A DNA stretch of 64,000 bases from Streptomyces albus subsp. albus (GCF_000725885.1 NZ_JODR01000020.1:66570-130569); one strand, 5' to 3'; positions 24,632-34,358 are shown, numbered from the stretch's first letter. A program made the numbers and translations. The notes: generated by a model from the sequence alone, not told the origin.

Positions 24632-24660
24632 TTGACAATCGTTTTCGATAGGGCTTGTAT
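24632..24660 (+). promoter_or_regulatory. Zur-box promoter of the biosynthetic operon
   Basis: TTGACA (24632-24637), a 17-base spacer and TTGTAT (24655-24660) form a strong vegetative-type promoter. TGACAATCGTTTTCG (24633-24647) overlaps the -35; read leftward it is CGAAAACGATTGTCA, 12 of 15 matches to the idealised Zur box. Transcription would start near 24667, leaving a leader of about 90 bases before the first GTG. The two boxes are 150 bases apart in a 374-base gap with no other gene. Confidence 0.75.
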
Positions 24661-24759
24661 GGGCAGCGCCCGACGGCACCCCGCCGGCCCGCACCCGCCG
24701 TGCGCGCCACCGGGGCCGATCCCTCCGCCGGGTGCCTGTGCCGAAGGGAGACAACGCAC

Positions 24760-25533
24760 GTGACGGACGCCTGGCTGCGCTGCCGAACGCCCCGGCACAA
24801 GCCCTCCGCCCGCCTGGTCTGCCTGCCGCACGCCGGCGGCACGGCCGGCCCGTACGCGGCCTGGTCGGCCGGCCTCCCCGAGGACGTGGAGCTGTCCGCG
24901 GTGCAGTACCCCGGGCGCGAGGACCGGCTGTCCGAACCGCCCGCCGACGACCTGCGGACCCTCGTCGCCGGCGTCTCGGCGGCACTCCTGCCGCTCACCG
25001 ACCGCCCGTTGGTGCTCTTCGGTCACAGTTTCGGCGCCGCGGTCGCCTACGAGACCGCGTGTGTACTGACCGCCTGGGGAGCCGCCCCCGGCCACCTCGT
25101 GGTCTCCGGCCGCCGCGCCCCCTCCGCGCCGGCCCGCGGCGACATGCACACCAGGCCCGACGACGAACTGGTCGCGGAACTCGTCCGGCTCGGCGGAACC
25201 CGCGGCGACCTGCTCGCCGACCCCGCCGTCCGCGCCGTCTACCTGCCCGCCGTCCGCGCCGACTTCCGGCTCGCGGAGACCTACCACCGCGCCGCACCCC
25301 CGCCCCTGCACTGCCCGGTGACCGCCGTGCTCGGAGACGCGGACACCGAGGTCGACGAGGCGCAGGCTGGGAGCTGGTCGCACCACACCACCGGCCCCTT
25401 CGCCCTGCACACCTTCCCGGGCGGCCACTTCTACTTCACCCCCCGGCGCGAGCCGGTGCTGCGCCTCCTGGCGGACCTCACCCGCACCGCCGCCGGCGCC
25501 CGCCCCCAACCGGAAAGCGAGAACCTTTCGTGA
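24760..25533 (+). CDS. Type II thioesterase (YbtT/PchC-like)
   Basis: This 257-residue alpha/beta hydrolase has the nucleophile elbow GHSFG (Ser90), an N-terminal LPHAGGTAGPYAAWS oxyanion motif and a C-terminal GGHFYF with the catalytic His. Stand-alone thioesterases of this type remove wrongly loaded or stalled acyl groups from carrier proteins. The GTG follows AAGGGAG. The frame extends upstream to 24655, but that start lies in the promoter. It is the first gene of the Zur-box operon and overlaps the next by GTGA. Confidence 0.85.
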   Translation: MTDAWLRCRTPRHKPSARLVCLPHAGGTAGPYAAWSAGLPEDVELSAVQYPGREDRLSEPPADDLRTLVAGVSAALLPLTDRPLVLFGHSFGAAVAYETACVLTAWGAAPGHLVVSGRRAPSAPARGDMHTRPDDELVAELVRLGGTRGDLLADPAVRAVYLPAVRADFRLAETYHRAAPPPLHCPVTAVLGDADTEVDEAQAGSWSHHTTGPFALHTFPGGHFYFTPRREPVLRLLADLTRTAAGARPQPESENLS

Positions 25534-26915
25534 CCCCTCGGGACCCCTTCCCCGAACGCGGACTCACCTTCAGCGGCGACCCCGTCACCGTCGCCGCCGC
25601 CCTGTGCGCGGCCACCGATGAGCCGCACCTGCTGTACGAACAAGGCGGCGACGTCGTATGGAGCGAGGGCGAGGCCGTCGTGGTCGAGGTGGACGGGACT
25701 GCCGTCCGCCGGTACGGCCCGGACACCGCGACCGCGCAACTGCCCGCCGGCGCCCACCCACTGGCCGCCGCCGGGGAACTGCTCCGCGCACAGACCGGCG
25801 GCCCGGGAACGGCGCACGGCTGGATCACCTACGAGCTGGCCCACGCCTACCACGGCGGCGACGTGCCCGCCGGCCGTCTCCTCGCCCGCTTCGTCGTCCC
25901 GCGGCGCGAGATCAGGCTGACGCCCTCCGCGGCCGTACTGCGGGCCGCAGGCCCGGACGCCCTCGACACACTGGAGCGGCGGCTGCGCACCGCCGAGCGC
26001 GCGGCCACCACCCCGGTCGCCTCCCGGATCACCGTCGACCTGGAGGAGCACGCCGCCCGGTACCGCGCCGCCGTCACCGAGGTCGTACGAGCCATCCGGG
26101 CGGGGGAGTTGGACAAAGCCATCGTCTCCCGCAGCGTGACCGTGCCCCGCGAGATCGACCTGCCGGCCACCTACGTGGCGGGCAGGCGCGGCCATCGCCC
26201 GGCCCGCTCCTTCCTCCTGCGGCACGGCGGATGGGAGGCCGCCGGGTTCAGCCCCGAGATAGTCGCCCGGATCGACGCCGACGGCCTCGTCACCGCCCAG
26301 CCGCTGGCCGGCACCCGCGCCCTGACGGGCGACCCCGCGGCGGACGCCGCCCGCCGCGCCCAGCTCCACCGCGACGCCAAGGAGGTGTACGAACACGCCG
26401 TCTCGGTACGCCTGGTGCAGGAGGAACTGCACTCGGTCTGCCTCCCGGAGACGGTACGCGCCGAGGCGTTCATGGGCGTGGAGGAACGGGGCAGCGTGCA
26501 GCACCTCGCCTCCCGGCTGCGCGGCAGACTCGCACCCGGCCGCGACCGGTGGGACGCCCTCGCCGCGCTCTTCCCCGCGGTGACCGCCTCCGGAATACCC
26601 AAACCGCCCGCGCTCGCCGCCGTCCGCCGCGCGGAAGAGCGCGAACGCGGGCTCTACAGCGGCGCGGTCGTCCGGCTCGACCGGGACGGCACCCTGGACG
26701 CCGCCCTGGTACTGCGCACCGTCCTGCGCAAGGACGGCCGGACCTGGCTGCGTGCCGGGGCCGGCATCGTGGCGGACTCCGACCCCGAACGGGAACTGGA
26801 GGAGACCCGGGAGAAACTCCGGGCGGTCAGCGGCCACCTGGTCCCGGCGGACGCGACAACGGTGTCCGACGACACGGGAGGGGCAGTCGTGCCGACCGCC
26901 GTGACGGCCCCGTGA
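25530..26915 (+). CDS. Salicylate synthase (MbtI/Irp9/YbtS family)
   Basis: A 461-residue chorismate-utilising enzyme that makes salicylate and pyruvate from chorismate in one protein. The family residues are present: catalytic Lys196 in LDKAIVSRS, QPLAGTRAL, KEVYEHAVSVRLVQEEL with the magnesium/catalytic Glu, TASGIPKPPAL, ERGLYSGAVV and LRAGAGIVADSDPERE. The length fits salicylate synthases rather than separate isochorismate synthases, and no isochorismate-pyruvate lyase gene is present. It supplies the aryl starter for the ligase at 45157. Confidence 0.9.
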   Translation: MTPRDPFPERGLTFSGDPVTVAAALCAATDEPHLLYEQGGDVVWSEGEAVVVEVDGTAVRRYGPDTATAQLPAGAHPLAAAGELLRAQTGGPGTAHGWITYELAHAYHGGDVPAGRLLARFVVPRREIRLTPSAAVLRAAGPDALDTLERRLRTAERAATTPVASRITVDLEEHAARYRAAVTEVVRAIRAGELDKAIVSRSVTVPREIDLPATYVAGRRGHRPARSFLLRHGGWEAAGFSPEIVARIDADGLVTAQPLAGTRALTGDPAADAARRAQLHRDAKEVYEHAVSVRLVQEELHSVCLPETVRAEAFMGVEERGSVQHLASRLRGRLAPGRDRWDALAALFPAVTASGIPKPPALAAVRRAEERERGLYSGAVVRLDRDGTLDAALVLRTVLRKDGRTWLRAGAGIVADSDPERELEETREKLRAVSGHLVPADATTVSDDTGGAVVPTAVTAP

Positions 26916-28063
26916 ACCGGCCTCGACGTCCGCTGCGCGTCGTGGTCGCCGGAACCGCTTTCGGGCGCATCTACCTCGACGCCGTCCGCCGCGACCCGGA
27001 CGCCTTCACCCTCACCGGCATCCTCGCCAAGGGCGGGGACTACTCGCGCCGTTCGGCCGAGCGGGCCGGAGTGCCGCTCCACACCGACGCCGCGCACCTG
27101 CCCGACGACACCGACATCCTCTGTGTCGTCGTCCGCTCCGGCGCCACCGGCGGCCCCGGCTCCGACATCGCCCGCACCGCGCTGCGCCGCGGCATCCACG
27201 TACTCCAGGAACACCCCGTCCACGCCGGTGAACTCGCCGGCAACCTGCGGGCCGCCCGCGACGGCGACGCCGCCTACGCCGTCGGCACGCTCTACCCCGA
27301 CCTGGCGCCCGTGCGGGCCTTCCTGGCCGCCGCCGAGGTGCTGCGCGCCCGGGGCCCCGTCCGCTTCGTCGACGCCGCCTGCAACAGCCAGGTCGCCTAC
27401 CCGCTGCTGGACGTCCTCGGCCGGGCAGCCGGCGCACTGCGGCCCTGGGCCTTCCGCGCCCAGCCCGGACCCGACGCCCGGCTCACCGCCCTCACCGGAC
27501 ACCAGCAGCCCTTCCGTACCGCGCACGCCGTCATCGGCGGCACCCCCGTCACCCTGCGGGTGCAGAACGAGGTGCACCCCGACGACCCGGACAACCACTC
27601 CCATCTGCTGCACCGCCTCGCACTGGGCACCGACGCCGGTGTCCTCACCCTCGCCGACACCCACGGGCCGGTGCTGTGGAATCCGCGTCTGCACGCCCCG
27701 CGCGACACCACGGGACGCCTCGTGCTCGCCGGTCCCGGCACCGAGCGGCTGGCCGCACCCTCCACCGTGGAACTCCACCCGGCCGCCGGCAGCTACCACC
27801 ACGTCTTCGCCCAGCTGTGGCCGCAGGCCGTCCTCGCCGCTCTGCACCGCCTGCGGGACGCCGTGACCGACCGGGCCCTGCGGCCCGCCGCCGGGCAGTG
27901 GGCCCTGTCGGTGTCCCGCTGCTGGGCCGACCTGACCGCGCAGCTCGGCATGCCCGAACTGATCCGGCCCGGCGAGCCGCCCGTCGTGGACTGGACCGAC
28001 CTGCGGGACGCCGCAGCCGCCGCCTCGACAGCCCTCGCCCGCGCAGGAGAACAGGCCCCATGA
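26912..28063 (+). CDS. Thiazolinyl imine reductase (Irp3/YbtU/PchG-like)
   Basis: A 383-residue NADPH-dependent reductase. The N-terminus VVVAGTAFGRIYLDAV matches the Gfo/Idh-like Rossmann start of Irp3/PchG, and the HVLQEHPVHAGEL segment holds the conserved EHP motif. In the pyochelin and yersiniabactin pathways this enzyme reduces one carrier-bound thiazoline to thiazolidine. It overlaps the salicylate synthase stop (GTGA). Together with the MT inside the TE-containing synthetase it points to an N-methyl-thiazolidine, as in pyochelin. Which ring is reduced cannot be read from sequence. Confidence 0.85.
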   Translation: MNRPRRPLRVVVAGTAFGRIYLDAVRRDPDAFTLTGILAKGGDYSRRSAERAGVPLHTDAAHLPDDTDILCVVVRSGATGGPGSDIARTALRRGIHVLQEHPVHAGELAGNLRAARDGDAAYAVGTLYPDLAPVRAFLAAAEVLRARGPVRFVDAACNSQVAYPLLDVLGRAAGALRPWAFRAQPGPDARLTALTGHQQPFRTAHAVIGGTPVTLRVQNEVHPDDPDNHSHLLHRLALGTDAGVLTLADTHGPVLWNPRLHAPRDTTGRLVLAGPGTERLAAPSTVELHPAAGSYHHVFAQLWPQAVLAALHRLRDAVTDRALRPAAGQWALSVSRCWADLTAQLGMPELIRPGEPPVVDWTDLRDAAAAASTALARAGEQAP

Positions 28064-28842
28064 CCGCCACCTCCCCGCCCTCCCCGCCCTCCCTGCCTTC
28101 CCCGCCACGCCGCACCAGCCACGTCCTGGTGCGCGTGCACGACCTGCACCGCGCGGTCCAGGACTTCCGCGCCGCCGGGTTCGACGTCGCCTACGCGACC
28201 GCTCCCGAGCGCAAGGCGCTGCACGCGCACGTCTGGTTCCCCCAGGGGCCGGTGATCGAGCTGCTGACCACACCGCCCGGGGCCCGCTGGATGCGGTTGC
28301 CCGTGGACCTGCGCTTCGGCCGGGGCGCGGGCGACCGCATGGTCCGCTGGGCCCGCCAGGACGAGGGCTTCTGCGACCTGGCCCTGCTCGTCGAGCACGC
28401 CGAACTGGCAGGCGTCACCCGCCGCCTCGCCGACGACGGGGTGCCGTGCGGACGCGCCGTGCACTGGACGCGCCGGCGCCCGGACGGCGGCGAGACACGG
28501 TTCGCCTTCTCCTACCCGAGGGCAGGACGCCTCCCGTTCCTCGTCACCCCCTACGACCCGCCCCAGCACCCGTCCGGTGTCCGCCACCCCAACGGTGCCC
28601 GGGCCCTGACCCGGATCGTCCTCGGAGTCCACCCCGACGACCTGCCCGCCGTGCGGCACCTGGCCGGTGACGCACCGGACCTCCTGCTGGAGGAGGCACC
28701 GGTGACCGCCGTACGCGCCGTCCACCTCGCCGGGCTGACCCGGCCGCCCGACCCGGCCCTGCTGCACGGCGCCGTGCTGCGCCCGGCCGACGACCTGCCC
28801 GCACCGCCCACCACACACGGCAAGGGGACCTCCACGTCATGA
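28060..28842 (+). CDS. VOC/glyoxalase-like protein
   Basis: The 260-residue protein starts with TSHVLVRVHDLHRAVQDFRAAGFDV, the first beta-alpha-beta unit of the vicinal-oxygen-chelate fold (glyoxalase-like domain, PF13468 type). The His and Glu that could bind a metal are visible (SHVLV, IELL), and a second half-repeat begins near residue 180 (LTRIVLGVHPDD). Such proteins can be isomerases, dioxygenases or binding/resistance proteins. It overlaps genes on both sides, so it belongs to the pathway. Its job is unknown; binding or shaping the product is a guess. Confidence 0.65.
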   Translation: MTATSPPSPPSLPSPPRRTSHVLVRVHDLHRAVQDFRAAGFDVAYATAPERKALHAHVWFPQGPVIELLTTPPGARWMRLPVDLRFGRGAGDRMVRWARQDEGFCDLALLVEHAELAGVTRRLADDGVPCGRAVHWTRRRPDGGETRFAFSYPRAGRLPFLVTPYDPPQHPSGVRHPNGARALTRIVLGVHPDDLPAVRHLAGDAPDLLLEEAPVTAVRAVHLAGLTRPPDPALLHGAVLRPADDLPAPPTTHGKGTSTS

Positions 28843-31800
28843 CCGCACCCACCACCGCGGCCGATCTGCTCGACGAACTCACCTCCCTCGGCGTCGCACT
28901 GTGGAGCGAGGACGGCCGGATACGGTTCCGGGCACCGCAGGGTGTCCTCACCGAGGAACGGCGTGCCGCCCTGCGGGCGCACAAGGAACAGCTCCTCGTC
29001 CTGCTCGACGCGGAGGACGCCGCCCGCACGGTCACCGCCGACCCCGCCGCCGCCCACGAGCCGTTCCCCCTCACCGATGTGCAGAGCGCCTACCTGCTGG
29101 GCCGGCGCGACCCGTTCGGGCACGGCGGCGTCGCCTGCCACGGCTATCTGGAGATCCACTACCCCCGGCTCGACCCCGCCGCGCTGGAGGACGCCTGGAA
29201 CGCCCTGATCGCCCGGCACGGCATGCTGCGCGCGGTCGTCCACGAGGACGGCTACCAGCAAATCCTGCCCAAGGTGCCGCGCTGCCGGATCGCCGTCACC
29301 GATCTGCGCGACGCCCCGGAACGCCGGGACGAGCACCTGGAGGAGACGCGCTCCGATCTCGGGCACCGCACCTACGACCCCGCGCGCTGGCCCCTGTTCG
29401 AACTGCGGCTGACCCGGCTGCCGGACGGCGACGTGCTCCACTTCTCGCTGGACGCCCTGGTGGCCGACTGGGCCAGCGCCGCCCTCCTCCTCGACGAACT
29501 GGACACCCTGCTGGCCTCACCCGACCCGGCGGACACCTCCCCGCTGCCCCCGCTCACCCTCTCCTTCCGGGACTACGTGCTGGCCGAACGCGCCCTGCGC
29601 GACACCGCCCGCCACCGCCGCGACCGGGACTACTGGCACTCACGTCTCGACTCCCTGCCACCCGCCCCCGACCTGCCCCTGGTGACCGCGCCGGCCGACG
29701 GCCGGCCCCGCTTCGCCAGGCTCACCCACCGCCTGCCCGCGCCCGCGTGGGAACGCCTGCGCAGCCAGGCGGCCGACCGCGGACTCACCCCCACCACCGC
29801 CGTCCTCGCCGCCTATGTGTCGGTCCTGGAGCGGTGGAGCCGCCGCAAGTCCTTCACCGTCAACCTGACGCTGCTCAACCGGCTGCCGCTGCACCCGGAC
29901 GTCGACCGCCTGGTCGGCGACTTCACCTCCGTCACCCTGCTCGCCGTCGAGGCCCATTCCGGTGCCGCACCGGCCGAGCGCGCCGAACGGCTGGGCGAGC
30001 GCCTCTTCACCGACCTCGACCACCGCCTGTACTCCGGGGTGGAGGTCATCCGCGACCTCACCCGGCTCCGCGGCCGGGAGGCGGCCCTCATGCCGTACGT
30101 CTTCACCAGCTCCCTTGGACTGGGCCCCGGCTCGTCGGAACGCAGCGGCCGGACGCTGGGGGCGGGCATCACCCAGACCCCGCAGGTCTTCCTGGACTGC
30201 CAGGTCGGTGACGGCTCCGGGGACTTGGAGGTCAACTGGGACATCCGGCAGGGGATACTGCCCGAGGGCATGGCCGAGGACATGCTCGCCGCGTTCGGCG
30301 CCCTGCTCGAAGCGCTCGCCGACGACCCGCACGCCTGGGACCGCACCGACCCGGTCGGCCTGCCCGCCTGGCAGCTCCGGGAGCGTGAGGCCGCCAACGA
30401 CACGGCGGGGCCGCTGCCCGAGGGGCTGCTCCACGAGGGCTTCTTCGCCCGCGCCCGGCACACCCCCGACGCGCCCGCCCTGCTGGGCGCCTTCGGCACC
30501 GTCACCTACGGCGAACTGGCCCGGCGGGCCGGGGCCGTGGCCGACGCCCTGCGCGCGGCGGGCCGTACGCGCGGCGACCGGATCGCCGTCGTCATGGACA
30601 AGGGACCCGAACAGGCCGCCGCCGTCCTCGGCGTCCTGCTCGCCGGCTGCGTCTACGTGCCCGTCGACACCACCCAGCCCGCGCTGCGCCGCGCCCGGCT
30701 GCTGTCCGACGCGGGGATCCGGCACGTCCTCACCCAGTCCTGGGTGGGGGACGGCGCCGGCCGGCCCGAGGGCGTGCCCCGCACCGACGTCGACCGGCTC
30801 GCCCCCGCCGCCTCCCCGCCGGTGCCGGCGGCAGGCGACCCCGCCGAACCCGCCTACGTCGTCTACACCTCCGGCTCGACCGGCGACCCCAAGGGCGTCG
30901 TCACCTCGCACCGTGCCGCGCTCAACACCGTGCGGGACATCAACGAGAGGTTCGGCGTCACGGAGACCGACCGGGTGCTCCAGCTCGCCCAGCTCGGCTT
31001 CGACTTGTCGGTGTACGACATCTTCGGCGCCCTCGCCGTGGGCGCCGCCCTCGTCCTGCCCGACCCGGCACGCGGGGCCGACCCCTCCCACTGGGCGGAA
31101 CTGGTGGCCGGCAAGGGCGTCACCGTGTGGAACTCGGTGCCCGCCCAGCTCCACATGCTCGCCGACTACCTGACGACGGAACCGGCGGCACTGCCCACGC
31201 TCCGGCTCGCGCTGCTGTCCGGCGACTGGATCCCGGTGACCCTGCCCGCCCGGCTGCGGAGCCTGCTGCCCGGCCTGTCGCCGGTCTCGCTGGGCGGCGC
31301 GACGGAGGCGGCCATCTGGTCCATCCACCACCCGGTCACCGAGGCGGACGACGGACGCACCAGCATCCCTTACGGCCTGCCGCTGCTCAACCAGGGCTTC
31401 CGGATCCTCGACGAGGACGGCCGCGACTGCCCGGTCTGGGTGCCCGGCGAACTGTGCATCACCGGCGAGGGCCTGGCCATCGGCTACCTCGGTGACCCGG
31501 ACCTCACAGCCCGCCGCTTCCCCCGCCACCCCCGGGACGGACAGCGGCTGTACCGCACCGGGGACGTGGGACGCTATCTGCCGGGCGGCGAGATCGAATT
31601 CCTCGGCCGTGAGGACAACCAGGTCAAGATCCGCGGTCACCGCATCGAGCTCGGCGAGGTCGAGGCCGCGCTGGCGGCACACCCCGCCGTGGGAGCCGCC
31701 GCGGCCGTGGTCGGCGACCAGGACGGCGAGCGGATGCTCCTCGGCTTCGTCGAACCGGCCCCGCGCACCCCGCCGGACGAGACCGCCCGGGACGCCCGGC

Positions 31801-34358
31801 TGCGCACCGCCGCGCAGCGCCACGCCGACCGCTTCCTGCCGGACGCCGGGCCCGGCCGCATCGCCGCCCACCACCACGCCCTGCACCGCGCGGCCCTGCT
31901 GACGATGCTGCACGCCCTGCGGCGGCGCGGAGCCCTCGCGGGCCGCCCGGAGCAGGCGGACGAGGTGCTGGACGCCGCCCGGGTGGCCCCCCGCCACCGC
32001 TGGCTGGTCCGCCACTGGCTGGCCGCGCTGGCGGACGCGGGTCTGCTGGACCGGGATGCGGACGGCCGCTACCACGCGCCGCGGGCGCCCGGCGACGAGG
32101 ATGTCTCCCGCGCGTGGGACGAGGTGGCCGGCTCCGTCGCGGACGGCCTGTGCACCGACGGCTACCTCGCCTACCACCGGGCGCACGCCGAGCGGCTCGA
32201 CGCCCTGCTGGAGGACCGCCTCAACCCGTTCGACCTGCTCTTCCCCGGCGGCGACGACGCCCCCGCCCGTGCCGTGTACCGCGACGACGCCCTCTCCCGC
32301 CATCTCAACGCCGCCGTCGCCGCCGTGGTCCACCGCCGGGCGGCCGAGCACGAGGGCCCGGGGCCGCTGCGCGTCCTCGAAGTGGGCGCCGGCACCGGCG
32401 CCACCACGGAATCCGTCCTGCCGCTGCTCGACGGCTTCGCCGTGGACTACCTGTTCACCGACGTCAGCCCCTCCTTCCTGCCCCGGGCGCGGGAGACCTT
32501 CGCCGGACGCGGGCTGCGCTACGGCGTCCTCGACGTGGACCGCGACCCGCTGCCGCAGGGGCTGCCGCCCAACTCGGCCGACCTCGTGGTGTGCGCGGGC
32601 GTGCTCAACAGCGCCCGGGACAGCGCCCGTGCGGTACGCACCGCCGTCTCGCTCCTCGCCCCGGGCGGGCTGCTGGTGGTGACCGAACCCGTCGGCGCCC
32701 ACCCGCACATCCTGCTCACGCAGGGCTTCATGATGGAACCGGCCGACGGCGACCGCGAGAGCGGGGCCTGCCCGCTGCTCGGCGAGGACGGCTGGCGTGC
32801 CCTGTTCGACCGTGCCGGGGCCGAGGAGGTCCTCACCCTGCCCGGTGCGGACCACGCCCTCGCGTCCGCCGGGCACCGGCTGTTCGTCCTGCGCGCCAAG
32901 GCGGACCGGACACCGGTGCGGCCCGAGGAGGTCGCCGCACACGTCGCCGAGCGGCTGCCCGCCGCCATGGTGCCCGGCCACCTCCAGATCGTCGACGCGC
33001 TGCCCGTCACCGCCAACGGCAAGATCGACCGCCGCGCCCTGGCCGCCCGGCGCCCCGGCGAACTGGCCGGCAGCGAGCCGCCCGTGGCGGACGAGGACGC
33101 CGGGCTGGAGGAACGGCTGTGCGCACTGTGGGCCACAGCCCTGGGGACCACCTCCCTGGCCCCCGAGGACAACTTCTACGACCACGGCGCCGACTCGCTG
33201 ATCCTCGCCCGGGTGGCGGGCCGGCTGCGCGAGGAGATACCGGAGGCGGCCCACCTCAGCTACGACGCGCTGCTGCGGCAGATGCTCAACGAGCCCACGG
33301 TCCAGGCCCTCGCCCGGGCCCTGGGCACAGCGGCCCGGCCGGCGGCGAGCCCCGGCGGCGAGCCCCGCGACACCGGCGGCAACGCCCTGCTCGTCCCGTT
33401 CGGCGGCGCCCCGCACCCCGACGGCGTCGTGCGCGTCATGTTCCACGCCGCGCTCGGCACCCTGGACTACTTCCAGCACCTCGGCCGCGCCCTGGCCGCC
33501 CAGGACCTGGGACCCGTGATCGGCGTCGCCGTCGCCGACGCGGAGCAGTACACGGCGACACCGCCCGAAGAACTCGTGGCCACCGTCGCTGACCGGTACG
33601 CCCGGCGCCTGGCCGAGGAGGGGTACACCCGCTTCCAGCTGATCGGCTACTGCCTCGGCGGGCTGCTGGCCACCGAAGTGGCCCGGCGGCTGACCGAACG
33701 CGGACTGCGGGTCGACGACCTCACCCTGGTCGACAGCATCCCGATGTTCCTGGACACCGACGAGGAACTCGCCTACGAGTCCATCTTCGTGCCCAACCTC
33801 GGCCTCGACCCGGTACCGGCCGTCTTCGGTCCCGACGTGGCCGAGGAGGACGTCTACCGCGCGGTGGAACTGCTCACCGAACGCGGCGGCGGACGCATCC
33901 CGGCCGGGGCGCTGGCCACCCTGGACGGCGACGAGCGACTGGCCGCGGTGGCCGCCGCCGCCCGCCGCGCCGCCGCCCGCCCCCAGGAGGATCGGCTGGC
34001 CGGCTACGCCCGCGCCGCCGAGGCCGGCGCCCAGGTGCCCGTGGACGCCGAACTGGTCCCCGCCCTCTTCCGCACCTGCCGGCACAGCATGAAGGCCGCC
34101 CACCTGCAACTGGAGCCGTACGCGGGCGACATGACGTTTCTGCGGGCCGCCGAGCAGCAGTCGTTCGGCGTCACCGGAGGCGTCGGCCACCTCGCCGAGC
34201 CGTTCTGGGCCGAGACGTGCCTGGGCCGGTTCACCGTCACCGACGTACCCGGCAACCACTTCAGCGTCATCGAACCGCCGCACGTCCACACGGTCGCCGC
34301 ACACCTGGCGGCGCCGCTGCGGCCGGGCCGTGACACCGAGAAAGGCACCGCCCGATGA
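28839..34358 (+). CDS. NRPS: TubC docking-Cy-A(MT)-PCP-TE, cysteine module
   Basis: An 1839-residue synthetase. Domains: TubC-type docking (1-60), heterocyclisation (about 65-510, DALVADWAS at 205-213), adenylation (about 530-960, YTSGSTGDPKGV near 675), a methyltransferase inserted before the last A motif (about 1000-1360, SAM motif VLEVGAGTGATT near 1178), A10 lysine 1395, carrier Ser1453 and thioesterase (about 1510-1830). The specificity pocket reads DLYNLSLIWK, the cysteine code. The thioesterase elbow is GYCLGG, with Cys1605 in place of serine. The layout equals PchF of pyochelin. It should add the last cysteine, cyclise and methylate it and release the product. Confidence 0.9.
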   Translation: MTAPTTAADLLDELTSLGVALWSEDGRIRFRAPQGVLTEERRAALRAHKEQLLVLLDAEDAARTVTADPAAAHEPFPLTDVQSAYLLGRRDPFGHGGVACHGYLEIHYPRLDPAALEDAWNALIARHGMLRAVVHEDGYQQILPKVPRCRIAVTDLRDAPERRDEHLEETRSDLGHRTYDPARWPLFELRLTRLPDGDVLHFSLDALVADWASAALLLDELDTLLASPDPADTSPLPPLTLSFRDYVLAERALRDTARHRRDRDYWHSRLDSLPPAPDLPLVTAPADGRPRFARLTHRLPAPAWERLRSQAADRGLTPTTAVLAAYVSVLERWSRRKSFTVNLTLLNRLPLHPDVDRLVGDFTSVTLLAVEAHSGAAPAERAERLGERLFTDLDHRLYSGVEVIRDLTRLRGREAALMPYVFTSSLGLGPGSSERSGRTLGAGITQTPQVFLDCQVGDGSGDLEVNWDIRQGILPEGMAEDMLAAFGALLEALADDPHAWDRTDPVGLPAWQLREREAANDTAGPLPEGLLHEGFFARARHTPDAPALLGAFGTVTYGELARRAGAVADALRAAGRTRGDRIAVVMDKGPEQAAAVLGVLLAGCVYVPVDTTQPALRRARLLSDAGIRHVLTQSWVGDGAGRPEGVPRTDVDRLAPAASPPVPAAGDPAEPAYVVYTSGSTGDPKGVVTSHRAALNTVRDINERFGVTETDRVLQLAQLGFDLSVYDIFGALAVGAALVLPDPARGADPSHWAELVAGKGVTVWNSVPAQLHMLADYLTTEPAALPTLRLALLSGDWIPVTLPARLRSLLPGLSPVSLGGATEAAIWSIHHPVTEADDGRTSIPYGLPLLNQGFRILDEDGRDCPVWVPGELCITGEGLAIGYLGDPDLTARRFPRHPRDGQRLYRTGDVGRYLPGGEIEFLGREDNQVKIRGHRIELGEVEAALAAHPAVGAAAAVVGDQDGERMLLGFVEPAPRTPPDETARDARLRTAAQRHADRFLPDAGPGRIAAHHHALHRAALLTMLHALRRRGALAGRPEQADEVLDAARVAPRHRWLVRHWLAALADAGLLDRDADGRYHAPRAPGDEDVSRAWDEVAGSVADGLCTDGYLAYHRAHAERLDALLEDRLNPFDLLFPGGDDAPARAVYRDDALSRHLNAAVAAVVHRRAAEHEGPGPLRVLEVGAGTGATTESVLPLLDGFAVDYLFTDVSPSFLPRARETFAGRGLRYGVLDVDRDPLPQGLPPNSADLVVCAGVLNSARDSARAVRTAVSLLAPGGLLVVTEPVGAHPHILLTQGFMMEPADGDRESGACPLLGEDGWRALFDRAGAEEVLTLPGADHALASAGHRLFVLRAKADRTPVRPEEVAAHVAERLPAAMVPGHLQIVDALPVTANGKIDRRALAARRPGELAGSEPPVADEDAGLEERLCALWATALGTTSLAPEDNFYDHGADSLILARVAGRLREEIPEAAHLSYDALLRQMLNEPTVQALARALGTAARPAASPGGEPRDTGGNALLVPFGGAPHPDGVVRVMFHAALGTLDYFQHLGRALAAQDLGPVIGVAVADAEQYTATPPEELVATVADRYARRLAEEGYTRFQLIGYCLGGLLATEVARRLTERGLRVDDLTLVDSIPMFLDTDEELAYESIFVPNLGLDPVPAVFGPDVAEEDVYRAVELLTERGGGRIPAGALATLDGDERLAAVAAAARRAAARPQEDRLAGYARAAEAGAQVPVDAELVPALFRTCRHSMKAAHLQLEPYAGDMTFLRAAEQQSFGVTGGVGHLAEPFWAETCLGRFTVTDVPGNHFSVIEPPHVHTVAAHLAAPLRPGRDTEKGTAR

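Noticed and set aside
24655-24760. Upstream start for the type II thioesterase
   Set aside because: It would begin inside the -10 of the Zur-box promoter; the GTG at 24760 has a ribosome site.
29640-34304. 1554-codon open frame on the minus strand
   Set aside because: It is the antisense shadow of the Cy-A(MT)-PCP-TE synthetase; the product is low-complexity Gly/Val/Gln/His-rich and has no domains.
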